Shown: positions 43,290-52,671, counted from the first letter of the stretch. The stretch: 64,000 nt of DNA from an uncultured Clostridium sp. (GCA_900549235.1 URNT01000001.1:62001-126000); one strand, 5' to 3'. Numbers and translations are program-made. The notes: generated from the letters alone by a model not told the origin.

Positions 43290-43650
43290 GGTTATCCTTT
43301 GGCAAGCGCATTTTCTTATAGTGGTTTAAGGATGTCTCATAATTCTTCATGAAGTCCACCGTGGCGCTCCTGGAAGCGCTTGGATCGCGGTAAGAAATCG
43401 TTGTGTCTCCACGGGTGACGGATGATGTTTCTTTCCCTGTAGAGACCAGCAGATCTGCCTTTAACATATCCTCGGCAATCTGGGCTGCAGTTCCTTCCAG
43501 GCGTTCCGGAAGATCTTCTCTGCAGCAGTAAATCAGGATCTTATCTACCGCCCGGCGCACATATCTCCTTGCGGAGCTTTCTTCTGTTTCTGCCATTTTC
43601 ATGTTATCCATGACTTCGGCTACAATCCTGTTTTCCTGTTCACTTGCCAT
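43276..43650 (-). CDS. Head-tail connector (gp6/adaptor-like)
   Basis: 124 residues, mostly helical (RRYVRRAVDKILIYCCREDL, then EGTAAQIAEDMLKADLL). This matches the gp6/gp15-type adaptor that sits on the portal. Confidence 0.78.
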   Translation of the reverse strand: MASEQENRIVAEVMDNMKMAETEESSARRYVRRAVDKILIYCCREDLPERLEGTAAQIAEDMLKADLLVSTGKETSSVTRGDTTISYRDPSASRSATVDFMKNYETSLNHYKKMRLPKDNHAGS

Positions 43651-43660
43651 GCAGTCCCTC

Positions 43661-43945
43661 CTACTTTTTCCTTGCTGTCTGGCTTTTCTCAGCAGTTTCC
43701 TGGTTCTGTTTCAGGGCCACTTCAAGCTGATCTTTCGTGCCGTCCAGTTCCTGTTTCAGCGCAGCGTTCTGGCTTCTGGCCGCCGCCAGTTCCTCCTTCA
43801 GTTCCTTTTCCGCTGCAGGTGCTTCGTTTTCCGGAGCCGCTTTCTTTGCGGCCCCTTCTCTGACAAATCCCTGGCTTTCCAATGCCAGCGCTACAACTTC
43901 AGACTCTGTCTGTTTTACTACATTGTCACGTTTTAAAGTAATCAT
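43661..43945 (-). CDS. Small coiled-coil phage protein
   Basis: 94 residues. A short ordered N-terminus (VVALALESQGFVREG) precedes a continuous charged helix (EAPAAEKELKEELAAARSQN and onward) that should form a coiled coil. It lies between capsid and connector genes. Role unknown; could be a capsid decoration or assembly factor. Confidence 0.65.
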   Translation of the reverse strand: MITLKRDNVVKQTESEVVALALESQGFVREGAAKKAAPENEAPAAEKELKEELAAARSQNAALKQELDGTKDQLEVALKQNQETAEKSQTARKK

Positions 43946-43958
43946 CCCACATCTCCTC

Positions 43959-44891
43959 CTATGACAGTTCTTCCTTTACGTTGGTAAAGCAGGTCTTGAT
44001 CTGCTGATCCGGAATCCAGATATCATGGTACTTGCGGTAATCCATCGCGTAAGCTCTTGCCTTCTGGTTTGTCTCCGGATCAAAGATTCTCATCTTATCT
44101 GTCTTAGACACCGCAACAGGGGCTTTTCTCGGTGTGATGATCCAGTTAATGTTCTTGCTGGATGCCGTTGCTGCAAATCCACCATCTTCCTGTCCGCTGG
44201 TTTTTCCATCTTTGAACAGATATTCAGTCTTCATTCTCTCGGAACCAACCGAAATCAGTGGATGCTGTCCATCCAGGCTCCTAACCTTAAAGCTTACATC
44301 TCCCTGCTTAAAATCTGTTACATCCAGTTTTTTGGACAGCTTATCACTCATGGAGAGGATCGCTGCCACCATGCGGCTGATGGTAATTACCAGCGGAGTA
44401 TTATCTCCAACGATTTCCTGAACCGTTGCAATGTCGTAGTAAAGTTTCTGCAGAATGGTATCCTCCGCCGGTACATATCCGCCAGATGCTGTTTTTGCCT
44501 TGATGCAGGCCGCTGCGATCGTGCTGTAACGGTAAGCATCAATCTCCGGGATCACTTTGGTTCTCTGGAATTCTCCCATTACAGTGGCCGCAGTCAGCGC
44601 AAAGTTGGTCTCATCTACGGCATTCTCATCAAAGCTGAAGGAGCGTCCTCTGTCCTGGGTCATTGTTTTGGTCTGGTACTTGAAGTTTACTCCACCGGCT
44701 ACAAAACCGTTCTGTCGGTCATAATCAGCCAGGCCGTCCATGGAAAGCTCAGGAATCTTGACCTCTGATCCTCCGTTATATTTCACCAGGTTGGAATTGA
44801 CTTCCATCCATCCGGAAGTAGCCTGTTCTACTGCAGCCTTATCCAGTTCACTCTGAATGACCGCTGCTGTCTGAATTGTATTTACGCTCAT
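43959..44891 (-). CDS. Major capsid protein
   Basis: 310 residues, HK97-type: an N-terminal helical part, then VKIPELSMDGLADYDRQNGF, RGRSFSFDENAVDETNFALT and VPAEDTILQKLYYDIATVQE. Length and neighbours (scaffold upstream, connectors downstream) support the call. No in-frame protease gene is present. Confidence 0.9.
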   Translation of the reverse strand: MSVNTIQTAAVIQSELDKAAVEQATSGWMEVNSNLVKYNGGSEVKIPELSMDGLADYDRQNGFVAGGVNFKYQTKTMTQDRGRSFSFDENAVDETNFALTAATVMGEFQRTKVIPEIDAYRYSTIAAACIKAKTASGGYVPAEDTILQKLYYDIATVQEIVGDNTPLVITISRMVAAILSMSDKLSKKLDVTDFKQGDVSFKVRSLDGQHPLISVGSERMKTEYLFKDGKTSGQEDGGFAATASSKNINWIITPRKAPVAVSKTDKMRIFDPETNQKARAYAMDYRKYHDIWIPDQQIKTCFTNVKEELS

Positions 44892-44905
44892 GTCTCATGT
44901 CCTCC

Positions 44906-45577
44906 TTATAATCCTCTGATGTTTCTTGCAATCTGATCTCTTAACATATTTTCTGCGCTTGCCGCATTGCCAAGGCCCGCCGGAGTCTTTCCACGAAGTC
45001 TGGATTCCACCGCCGCCTGAAGGCTTCCCTTAAAGGTATCTGTTAATTTTGACAGACTCTTTTCCATAGCCTCTTCACTGGTATAATCCAGCAGTTCAGC
45101 CAGGCCGACCGGATAACCATCCTTTTCCAGGGATGCCGTTGCCTTTTTCTGCAGATCACTCTTTAAGAGCTTCGCCTGCAGTTCTGCGATCTGCTCATCT
45201 TTCTTTTTCTGTTCCTCTGCAGCCTTTTCCTCCGGGCTTAACTTGGCCTGCCTCTTTGCTTCTTCTGCCTGAGCTTCCCAGTCCTGCTTTGCTTTTTCAA
45301 TGGCTGCATCCATATCCGCCTGGCTGAAAGATTTCTCCTCCGTTTTACCTGCAGGCGGCTCTGTTCCTTTTTCAGCAGCCTTTTCTTCTGCTCCAGGTTC
45401 CTTTTTCTCCTGCTTGGCACCGAAAAGACCGTCAAGAAATTCCTTAAAAGCAGATACTTTCTCCTGGTTTCCGGTTTCCGCACCTGCGGCCTGTCCCGCC
45501 GCTTCCGCAGATGTTCCTGCCGATGTAGTTGCTGCGGTCTCAGTTGTCTGAGTGCTGGTGGTCATTTCTCCATCCAT
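44906..45577 (-). CDS. Phage scaffold protein
   Basis: About 223 residues (start ATG at 45577, eight bases after AAGGAGG). Low-complexity Thr/Ala/Glu N-terminus, long charged helix (QAEEAKRQAKLSPEEKAAEE) and a short ordered C-terminus (KTPAGLGNAASAENML). This is the DUF4355-type scaffold for capsid assembly. Confidence 0.82.
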   Translation of the reverse strand: MDGEMTTSTQTTETAATTSAGTSAEAAGQAAGAETGNQEKVSAFKEFLDGLFGAKQEKKEPGAEEKAAEKGTEPPAGKTEEKSFSQADMDAAIEKAKQDWEAQAEEAKRQAKLSPEEKAAEEQKKKDEQIAELQAKLLKSDLQKKATASLEKDGYPVGLAELLDYTSEEAMEKSLSKLTDTFKGSLQAAVESRLRGKTPAGLGNAASAENMLRDQIARNIRGL

Positions 45578-45608
45578 TTTCATGTCCTCCTTGAATTTTT
45601 GTATAACA

Positions 45609-45697
45609 AAAACACCCTCTAACGCTGGTTAAAAGGTGTTTAAGCTCCATTTAAACGTAATTTTTTGTAATTTAATAGGCACCCCTTTGGGTGCCCA
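45609..45697 (-). terminator. Two hairpins between head genes
   Basis: GGCACCC and GGGTGCC around a four-base loop (about 45680-45697) follow the stop codon of the small gene at 45698. AAACACC and GGTGTTT (about 45608-45641) lie nearer the scaffold gene. The region is AT-rich and has no gene. A partial terminator or processing site that raises capsid expression is plausible. Confidence 0.5.
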
Positions 45698-45907
45698 TCA
45701 TGCTTTCTTTTTCTGCAGATCTCTGCAAAAATCCTCTTTGTAGTTGTTTGTTCCCAGAGCCGATTGCCTTATAACCTCTCTTGGTATCCCGTCCGGATAT
45801 GTATCACATTTTGCATAGCCATGATATCTGGTGCATGAGTTACAGGCGCTGTCAAATGCCTTTGGTGCTTCCCACCACCGTCTATCAGAATATGGTTTCT
45901 TTTCCAT
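45698..45907 (-). CDS. Small cysteine-containing phage protein
   Basis: 69 residues with CNSCTRYHGYAKCDTYPDG and a C near the end, a possible zinc site. It overlaps the minor capsid gene by one base. Unknown function; similar small genes follow head morphogenesis genes in clostridial phages. Confidence 0.65.
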   Translation of the reverse strand: MEKKPYSDRRWWEAPKAFDSACNSCTRYHGYAKCDTYPDGIPREVIRQSALGTNNYKEDFCRDLQKKKA

Positions 45908-47355
45908 TATAGCTCCTCCATGTAGATTGTATGTCCATCAACTCTGGTAACAATAAATGATGCTCCACGTTCAAAAAGAATTTCCTTCTCTGTTGAATTA
46001 TACTTCCGTATATCTCGGCCATTCTTTGACCGAATTACATACTGTATTTGGAAACTGTCATCATATACCTCAGTTGAAGATGATAAATACTCATTAAAGA
46101 TTTTCAGTTCTCCCGGAACATAGGATTTAACAAACTCATCCACATCCGGAATTCCAAAATCTGAAAGCGACCGTTTTACCGTTCCCTCATACTTCGGCAT
46201 CTTCTGAAGTGCAGAGTCCATTGCCTTTATGGACTGTTCTTCCTGCTTTGTCAGTTTTTCTCCCCTGCGGAGCTTGTCATTCCAAACGTAAGAAGAACTG
46301 CTTATGTAACTATTCATAGCATGTTGCTCCGCGTCTGTCAACGGTTCCACAGGTTCTTTTGCCTTTTCTTTTACATAGCGTTTTTTCCATTCTTCAAACT
46401 TTGGATTGTCCTTCAATGGGTTAGCGCCGTCCTTTAGCGCAAACATATCAATCCGCGGTTTTGCTCTGGTAGTACATTTACAGTTCGGGTGGATCGGTGG
46501 CAGATTGACTCCCGCCTCGGCTTCAGATAACTTAAACGCCTGACCATTCAAAGCCTGGCATATCTCACAGCCGCCTCCCAGGAAAATGTATTCCTCAATT
46601 CCAAGTTCCTGATAGGACTGCATCTGGCCTTGATTAGAAAAGTAACTGCTCTCTGTTCTCACCAGGCGCTCCGCATTTTTTCGCCCCCGGTGCATCACAT
46701 CATCTATGGATTTTGCCATTTTCTGGACACTGGCCCCGGACATGAAGCCCATGGTCAGTTCCCTTCTGGCAAGAGCCGCCAGTTTATCCGTATCCTCCCA
46801 CAGCGCCTGGGAATAATTTTTCCCAGACCACGGAAACTCCAGAATACGCTTCAGCATCTTCTCATCAACCTTCGCCACAGTAAAACCTACTCCCATGATG
46901 CTCTGAATATCATAGCAGCTACAGTAATAATTAGTTTTGAACATATCACTAAGAAGATCTGTCAGCTTTGTTTCCGTATCTCCGGCCAGGTTTATCATCT
47001 GCAGATAAATCTGTGAAAGAAGCTGCTCTTTTCTGCTGATCCTGGACTTGGCAGACAGCGTATTTAACTCCAGCAGCGTCCTGGAATCCGTCTGGGCCTC
47101 GGCCACATACTTATCCATGCTCTTTCTCCAGCGGCTGTATTCCTCGCTGGACAGGAGCTTTTCCGCTTCCGCGTTATCCAGTTTGTTATCCTGGGCATAC
47201 TTCTGGAACATGGCATTGATCTCATTTTCCAGTTGGTTGGCCGTCTCATCATAAAGATCCATGATATCCCTGGCATAGGTGTCGGTTTCCTTGGCATTTC
47301 TCAGAACCCTTTCCTTGGCCCGTTCAATCCATTCATTCCGTTCTTTCTGACTCAT
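45907..47355 (-). CDS. Minor capsid (Mu F/SPP1 gp7-like) protein with ADP-ribosyltransferase-like C-terminus
   Basis: 482 residues. Residues 180-310 are the head morphogenesis domain: ERLVRTESSYFSNQGQMQSY, CEICQALNGQAF and PIHPNCKCTTRAKP. Residues 330-482 resemble ADP-ribosyltransferase toxins: an Arg in YEGTVKRSL, SSST in EYLSSSTEV, and the catalytic-type ExE in STEKEILFERG. Minor head proteins can be injected with DNA, so the domain may modify host proteins at infection. It overlaps the portal gene's end. Confidence 0.8.
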   Translation of the reverse strand: MSQKERNEWIERAKERVLRNAKETDTYARDIMDLYDETANQLENEINAMFQKYAQDNKLDNAEAEKLLSSEEYSRWRKSMDKYVAEAQTDSRTLLELNTLSAKSRISRKEQLLSQIYLQMINLAGDTETKLTDLLSDMFKTNYYCSCYDIQSIMGVGFTVAKVDEKMLKRILEFPWSGKNYSQALWEDTDKLAALARRELTMGFMSGASVQKMAKSIDDVMHRGRKNAERLVRTESSYFSNQGQMQSYQELGIEEYIFLGGGCEICQALNGQAFKLSEAEAGVNLPPIHPNCKCTTRAKPRIDMFALKDGANPLKDNPKFEEWKKRYVKEKAKEPVEPLTDAEQHAMNSYISSSSYVWNDKLRRGEKLTKQEEQSIKAMDSALQKMPKYEGTVKRSLSDFGIPDVDEFVKSYVPGELKIFNEYLSSSTEVYDDSFQIQYVIRSKNGRDIRKYNSTEKEILFERGASFIVTRVDGHTIYMEEL

Positions 47356-48727
47356 CTACGCCCTCCGCAGCCGTTCCGGCAGTCATGCCGTTCTGCTGGC
47401 TCTCAAATGCTTTGGCAAAATTCTCATAGGTGCCGAATTCGTCAACATCCTTGTTTTTTTCTTCCTCCAGCTTTTCCATCTCATCATGGACATTTTCCAC
47501 CCATGGCAGCATCTGCAGCCTTGACTCCGTGGAAAGCAGTCCGGAGAGCTGCGTTGCGATCTGTGTCAGCTCCAGATTGTTTTCCGGTTTGTTTCTGCGG
47601 AATTTTGGAGTAATGTCCTTATAATCATAATGACCGCCCTTGATATTCAGGATATTGGTAATCAGCTCGATCCGGCGCTGCAGGCCCTTTTTAAATTTCC
47701 GCTCTTTCATGGCACATAACTGTTCCAGGCCCCAGAGCTTATAAGCGATTGCTACTCCAGAAAGGTTCCCGCCAAACGACTCATCACACAAATGTGGAAC
47801 ATGGGACATGGTATGGATATCCTCCCGCAGCCGGTTCTTAAAATTCTCCATTGCGGTATCATCCACCTGTTTCAGCAGCCACTGAACATCTCCTCCATCA
47901 TCCAGAATGATCGCACCCTTTTCCTTCATGTCCCGAACATCATCACTGCTCACATCTCCCAGCTTCAGGATCTTTAAAATAGCATCATCGTTGTACTGGA
48001 AGTAATTCGCCGTATTGCTCTGTGCCTTATTGTAGGCATCAATCTCCGTGATAACGCCCTCAAAATCTCCTCGGCGCTCCTCATTATTGATGTACTCTAC
48101 AAAAGGGACATCCTGCCAGTAATGATCCTCTATTGCTTCCAGGTTCAAATACCCGTTATTGAATGACCGGAACCGGAGAACCTGGTACGCGTTCCAGAAC
48201 TCCACTTTCAGGATCACATTCTTATCTTTATCGACAGACCGGACGCTTCTGATCGCCGCCATAGGCTGGGCATGGCCGCTGTCACTCTCATAAATCATGA
48301 TCAGATCAGACGGTGCCACCTTTGCAAAACGGATCTGTGCGTCCTCATCAAGGTATAGCATTTCAAAGCAGCTCCCGCAGATGCTGCACTGTTTAGCCAG
48401 CTCCATGTTATGATCCTGCTCATCGTTATAATCAAAAATATCCTGCACTGTCTGCAGGTAGACATCATCCTGGGAGTTATAGACAACCGGCTGCCCAACA
48501 AAATAACTGGTTGCCGTATCCGTAATGTACTTCGCCATGTTATTAACCAGACGGTTGTTCGGTGCTGTGCTGTCTTTCTTGGTCTCTGAAAGAATTCGGT
48601 GCTGTCCCACGTAGTAATCAGTCAGCATCCCATATTTCAGATCCATCAGGTTTTCATCTATGATCTCCCGAATATCTTTTTCTGTCAGGCTTTCTGCAGA
48701 AGCCCTGTCCATATAAATAACCGGCAT
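47333..48727 (-). CDS. Phage portal protein (SPP1 gp6 family)
   Basis: 464 residues: YYVGQHRILSETKKDSTAPN, NRLVNNMAKYITDTATSYFVG and SGVAIAYKLWGLEQLC are family motifs. It forms the DNA entry ring. Follows the terminase by 15 bases; start after GGAGGCGG. Confidence 0.92.
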   Translation of the reverse strand: MPVIYMDRASAESLTEKDIREIIDENLMDLKYGMLTDYYVGQHRILSETKKDSTAPNNRLVNNMAKYITDTATSYFVGQPVVYNSQDDVYLQTVQDIFDYNDEQDHNMELAKQCSICGSCFEMLYLDEDAQIRFAKVAPSDLIMIYESDSGHAQPMAAIRSVRSVDKDKNVILKVEFWNAYQVLRFRSFNNGYLNLEAIEDHYWQDVPFVEYINNEERRGDFEGVITEIDAYNKAQSNTANYFQYNDDAILKILKLGDVSSDDVRDMKEKGAIILDDGGDVQWLLKQVDDTAMENFKNRLREDIHTMSHVPHLCDESFGGNLSGVAIAYKLWGLEQLCAMKERKFKKGLQRRIELITNILNIKGGHYDYKDITPKFRRNKPENNLELTQIATQLSGLLSTESRLQMLPWVENVHDEMEKLEEEKNKDVDEFGTYENFAKAFESQQNGMTAGTAAEGVDESERTE

Positions 48728-48742
48728 AATATACCGCCTCCT

Positions 48743-50500
48743 TTACAATCCAGCCGCTCTCCTGTCCATGATCCGGAACCGCTTGCTTTTCTTGGCAATT
48801 GTCCGGCAGCCTTCCAGGGCATCCGGGCCATCATCGTGAGCGCCCATCGGGAAGTGGAACATCTGCTCCAGGAGCCGTTTATGCTTTTTATTGAATTTAA
48901 TGTAGTGGTTTTTTACATCTGGCTGCATGGTCTGAATTCTCATGGTCTTATCGCTGGTCTGTGGTACTTCCTCAATCGGGAGATACAGTCCGGCCCTGGC
49001 AGATGCCTTGGCCAGCTCCTCTTTTAAGAACCACTGGAACTGTACGGTCTCAGCGCCGAACTTTTTATAGCCCCGTCCAAAATCACGCTTCAGCCAGCGT
49101 TCTTTCTCCAGGATATCCGTGATGATACGATCCGGATGCCTCCGTTCAATATCCGCATCCAGCACATACATGTAACCAGTAACTTTGCTTTTTGCCAGTG
49201 TGATGATCGCAGAAAAGTCGCTTTTCTTGGTTTTTCCAAGAGAAGGATCGACAAAGCCAAAGAACTGAAAATCCTTGTCCTTGAAGTCCATTTCTGCTTC
49301 GTTGTAATAGTCGAACCATTCCTCGTTGAAAACACAGTCTTCCGGGTTGATCGGTTCATTCTGTTCCTCAGAGTTAAAGGAAGCCTCTCCCTCTGTCACC
49401 TTCATGACCATCAGGTCATAGTAAGAGAGCTTTTCCTCCCAGAGAACTTCTGTCCCGGCCAGCATCTTTTCCCGGTGTGCTTCAAAGAACTTTCGCGCAT
49501 TTTCCTCATGGTCTTCATCAGACAGGTCAGTGAAGATATTTTCCCACTCCTGCCACAGGTCTGCCTCCGGTGAAAATGATATAACTGCCCGGTACTTAAT
49601 TGCCTTGTATCCAGGGTTTTTAAGAGTATTTGCCAGCAAGCTGTCGTAATGGAGCAGGGTTCCGATGTAGACAATATCTGTATAATCATCACCGGCCTTG
49701 GAAACCGCTTTTTTAAACCAGCTATCCAGCTTCGCCCTTTGCTCTGGTGTCCGGACATTTTCATCATTCTCAATATCATCCAGGATCAGCAGATCCGGTC
49801 TCCAGTTCCGGTGCTTTCTGCCTCGGATCTTCTTGCCGGAGCCAATAGCCTCCACCTTGATATTGGTGCTGGTCACCAGAACATTGCTCCTCCAGACTTT
49901 TCCGGTCAGATCCCCAAAATCTTCCCTGATCGCTTCGTTTTCTTCAAATTCCACACGGATGTTATCCAGGAAGCCCTCCGCCTGATCCGAACTATCGGAG
50001 ATAATGATCGGATAATGCTTGTACCCATATACAACGGCGTGGATCGTTCCTTTAAACGTCAGGCTGGTGGACTTGGCATGTCCACGGGGAGCTGCTACTA
50101 CACGTTTGCAGCCATTCATCCGGCTGATCTGCTTGACCAGCTTCGGTGTGCTTGGTGTAAGTCCTTTTAAGACTCCGTCCTGCCAGATAGCATCCAGTTC
50201 CCGATGGAACTCCGGAGACGGTCTGGAAAAATAATGTGGAAAGTAGGCCCTTCCGAAGAACTCCATATCAACAGCACCAAGCCGCTGCCGGATTCCGCCT
50301 TTTCCAGTCAGAGCCGCGCCCGCTTCATAATCTTTCCTGATCCGGACACGCTCTGGCGAATCGTCCCTGTTTAAAAATGTTTTTAAAAGACCAGAAAGAT
50401 CGTTTAAAGCATTCTCCTGTTCTTCGTAGTAACTTTTGCTCTCCGCTTCCGCCATTGCGCTGATCAGCGCCTTCAGACTTGCATCTTTTCCTCTCCGCAT
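48743..50500 (-). CDS. Terminase large subunit
   Basis: 585 residues. ATPase: Walker A-like VVAAPRGHAKS near 133, Walker B LLILDDIEND near 235. Nuclease: GFVDPSLGKTKKSDFSA near 410 with the metal-binding Asp, and the late Asp in GAHDDGPDALEG. Mu-like phages pack DNA by headful with flanking host DNA. Confidence 0.93.
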   Translation of the reverse strand: MRRGKDASLKALISAMAEAESKSYYEEQENALNDLSGLLKTFLNRDDSPERVRIRKDYEAGAALTGKGGIRQRLGAVDMEFFGRAYFPHYFSRPSPEFHRELDAIWQDGVLKGLTPSTPKLVKQISRMNGCKRVVAAPRGHAKSTSLTFKGTIHAVVYGYKHYPIIISDSSDQAEGFLDNIRVEFEENEAIREDFGDLTGKVWRSNVLVTSTNIKVEAIGSGKKIRGRKHRNWRPDLLILDDIENDENVRTPEQRAKLDSWFKKAVSKAGDDYTDIVYIGTLLHYDSLLANTLKNPGYKAIKYRAVISFSPEADLWQEWENIFTDLSDEDHEENARKFFEAHREKMLAGTEVLWEEKLSYYDLMVMKVTEGEASFNSEEQNEPINPEDCVFNEEWFDYYNEAEMDFKDKDFQFFGFVDPSLGKTKKSDFSAIITLAKSKVTGYMYVLDADIERRHPDRIITDILEKERWLKRDFGRGYKKFGAETVQFQWFLKEELAKASARAGLYLPIEEVPQTSDKTMRIQTMQPDVKNHYIKFNKKHKRLLEQMFHFPMGAHDDGPDALEGCRTIAKKSKRFRIMDRRAAGL

Positions 50501-50778
50501 GACCTTTCACCTCTGTCCCGCTTCTTTTCCTGTTCAAATTCGCCCCATACGGCTCATTTTGCCTTTATGTGGTAATTTCCCCGACCGCAGACCTTTAAAC
50601 GGTTTTAAACGGCTTCCTAACGCTTTTAAAAGGGGAATAACAGGCAAAGAGAAAAGGAACCGGACAGAGGAAGCCAAAAGGCCGGGCTTCGCCACCCGAC
50701 CAGCGTCCTTTTCTGCTCAGTTCCTTTTCTTTATGCCTGCGTCCCGAACACAGCCGGGACGAATCAACCGGTCATGTT
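50501..50778 (-). promoter_or_regulatory. Structured leader between nusG paralogue and terminase
   Basis: 278 bases without a gene. In the minus-strand RNA a perfect seven-pair hairpin CGTCCCG/CGGGACG (50761-50740) is followed by an 11-pair stem (50730-50720 with 50660-50650). The latter encloses GGTCGGG/CCCGGCC (50701-50680) and ends in TTTTCTCTTT. Tandem TTTAAACGG copies follow (50594-50612). It looks like an antitermination or attenuation leader for the late operon. Confidence 0.55.
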
Positions 50779-51339
50779 TTAAGTCGCGTCTTGTAATAAT
50801 GGCTGTGCCGCATCCTGGGAAGCATCGCTTCCAGCTTCCTGCAGCTCTCCGCCGCCTTCCACCTCGATCCCAAGCTGCACCTGTCTGGCTTCGCCGCAGA
50901 TCGTAATTTCAAAAGTTGCCTTCCGGCTCCTTTTATCCCACTTTAAAACTCTGTTTTCTAACTGTTTTAAAACTCCACTGATGACAGTGATACCACCGCT
51001 TCCGTCTTCCCTTACCAGAGTCGGTTCCAGCGGCTCTCCATTGCCGGAAAGAATTCTGATCCATTCAGCTTCCAGATAGGACAGTGTCGATGGTGCCTTA
51101 CTGTCCCCCAGGAACCGGATCACTCCCGGAACCTCTTTTACCCGATAATAGTTTCTGGCCGTGAAATCCATGTCCAGGAACACATATCCTGGGAACAGAA
51201 TATATTCCTTTTTTGTCCATGCCCCACCAGACCGGATGGGACGGTTCTCAATGGGAACCTCGGCTCGGATTGCCTGGTTTTTCAGCTTCCTTGCAATTCC
51301 GCTTTCTTCTCCAGTTTTAACCTGAATCACATACCACAC
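50779..51339 (-). CDS. Specialised NusG paralogue (LoaP/RfaH-like)
   Basis: 186 residues from a GTG with GGAGGG upstream. Residues 1-105 are a NusG N-terminal domain: MWYVIQVKTGEESGIARKL, EYILFPGYVFLDMDF, and VPGVIRFLGDS. Residues 115-160 form a degenerate KOW domain (VISGVLKQLENRVLKWDKRS); the tail is acidic. Paralogues such as LoaP promote read-through of long operons. Here it sits directly before the structured leader of the terminase-capsid-tail operon, which implies a late-gene antiterminator. Confidence 0.85.
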   Translation of the reverse strand: MWYVIQVKTGEESGIARKLKNQAIRAEVPIENRPIRSGGAWTKKEYILFPGYVFLDMDFTARNYYRVKEVPGVIRFLGDSKAPSTLSYLEAEWIRILSGNGEPLEPTLVREDGSGGITVISGVLKQLENRVLKWDKRSRKATFEITICGEARQVQLGIEVEGGGELQEAGSDASQDAAQPLLQDAT

Positions 51340-51342
51340 AGC

Positions 51343-51903
51343 CTATCCCTCCATTCCTTCGCTTTTTTTCTTATTGAGGTAAGCGCTGACCTGACGGTAC
51401 AGTTCCGGATTATCCTTTGCCATGGTCTCAAATACCATGCTCTGAACAGCTTCCAGTCCCGCCTCATAGTTTTCTTTGTTCTGTACTTCGATCCGCTTCT
51501 TATATGCAGCAGCGCGGATCAAACCGTTGGTTTCCTTAATGAGCTTCTCGATAGGAACTTCTTTCATCTGTTCCTCATCTACATTGGTCAGAGCATTTAA
51601 AACGTGGTGGCTTGCCAGCCGGATCAGGGCTTCCGAAGTATCCAGATCCGGATAACGGTTCATTTCATCCATCAGCATGGAGAAATTGCTCTGTGCCACG
51701 TTAATCATCTCTACCGTGGCCAGATACTTCCTGGCATAGGTACAGATAGCCATCTGGCTCATTTCCTCACCATTTGCCTTCAGGAAGGCCACGATCTCTT
51801 TGTAAGTGCAGCCAGTAAGGAGCATCTGCTCCACGGTGTCTTTAAGCTCCGGCGGCAGTCTGTCCACCTTTCCTGTGCTGCGTCTTCTACGTTCCTGTTC
51901 CAT
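51343..51903 (-). CDS. Mu gp27-like protein (DUF3486), probable small terminase
   Basis: 186 residues: STGKVDRLPPELKDTVEQML and TGCTYKEIVAFLKANGEEMS give an N-terminal helix-turn-helix; the rest is helical. This is the DUF3486 family placed before the large terminase in Mu-like phages. Its ATG overlaps the previous stop as ATGA. Confidence 0.85.
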   Translation of the reverse strand: MEQERRRRSTGKVDRLPPELKDTVEQMLLTGCTYKEIVAFLKANGEEMSQMAICTYARKYLATVEMINVAQSNFSMLMDEMNRYPDLDTSEALIRLASHHVLNALTNVDEEQMKEVPIEKLIKETNGLIRAAAYKKRIEVQNKENYEAGLEAVQSMVFETMAKDNPELYRQVSAYLNKKKSEGMEG

Positions 51904-52241
51904 CAGCCGTCCAGATCAACCATTTCATCCGTGATGCCGCCGCCAAGGAGCCGGATGCCCTTGCCGGTTACTTTTGCTTCCAGCGTCTGATATTCCACAT
52001 CGGCCAGATTAGCCGGTTCCCTGCTTTCCATATCACGCAGATAGATGTATCCCTCCTCATGGAGAAAATTCACGGAGTCGATGAACTCCTGACGCTCAAT
52101 CCCCTCCGCTTTTAAACCTTTTTCAACACTTCTTAAAGCATTGTACTTTTCCCGGAGCAGGTTGATTGTCATGAGTACCCTGCCGTTATTCACCATAAAA
52201 GCTCCTGCCCGGAGTCTTCTCTTTTCCTGTTCTCTGTTCAT
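51903..52241 (-). CDS. Mu gp26-position protein, winged-helix-like
   Basis: 112 residues. RVLMTINLLREKYNALRSVE and FIDSVNFLHEEGYIYLRD suggest a winged helix. It overlaps both neighbours by a few bases, in the same place as gp26 of Mu. Function unknown. Confidence 0.68.
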   Translation of the reverse strand: MNREQEKRRLRAGAFMVNNGRVLMTINLLREKYNALRSVEKGLKAEGIERQEFIDSVNFLHEEGYIYLRDMESREPANLADVEYQTLEAKVTGKGIRLLGGGITDEMVDLDG

Positions 52242-52615
52242 TGTGAACCTCCATTTCTTGTCATTTCGATCATCATATTTAACATCTGTTCCACTTTCCG
52301 ATCCACCTTATTGATCTCACGAATGAAATCATCCTTTGTCAGGTAATTCTGCCGGATCTCCTTAATCTCCTTCTGGCACCCATCAAAATCCTTACTGTGA
52401 GTCTCCTTGGGTGTATAATCCTCACGGATCTTATTGATGTCTTTTTTTAATTCGTCTGTGGTTTCCTTCAGATCTGCTTTTGTTACAGAATCCCGTTCTA
52501 TTTTTTGAAGCTGCTGGACTGTGCAGTCCAACTGGTTCATGGTTCTTTTTAAAAAATATGAGATTACGCCAATACCCAACGTAATGGCGGTTGTTATGAT
52601 CCATCCTTCATCCAT
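52238..52615 (-). CDS. Membrane-anchored coiled-coil phage protein (Mu gp25-like)
   Basis: About 125 residues from an ATG after TTGGAGGAATTACTGG. One transmembrane helix (residues 5-22, IITTAITLGIGVISYFL) precedes a long heptad-rich region (TDELKKDINKIREDY and onward). Same position and layout as DUF2730/gp25 of Mu-like phages. Confidence 0.7.
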   Translation of the reverse strand: MDEGWIITTAITLGIGVISYFLKRTMNQLDCTVQQLQKIERDSVTKADLKETTDELKKDINKIREDYTPKETHSKDFDGCQKEIKEIRQNYLTKDDFIREINKVDRKVEQMLNMMIEMTRNGGSQ

Positions 52616-52631
52616 CCAGTAATTCCTCCAA

Positions 52632-52671
52632 TAAAAAAAGATACACTCATGTTTCTGACACAAGTGTACCT
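52632..52671 (-). terminator. Terminator after the Mor-like gene
   Basis: On the minus strand TACACT...AGTGTA, about a six- to ten-pair stem, ends in T7 (52639-52633). It lies between the mor-like gene and the gp25-like gene, with only about 17 bases from the T-run to the next start. The downstream genes therefore need read-through or a promoter overlapping this hairpin. Confidence 0.7.
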
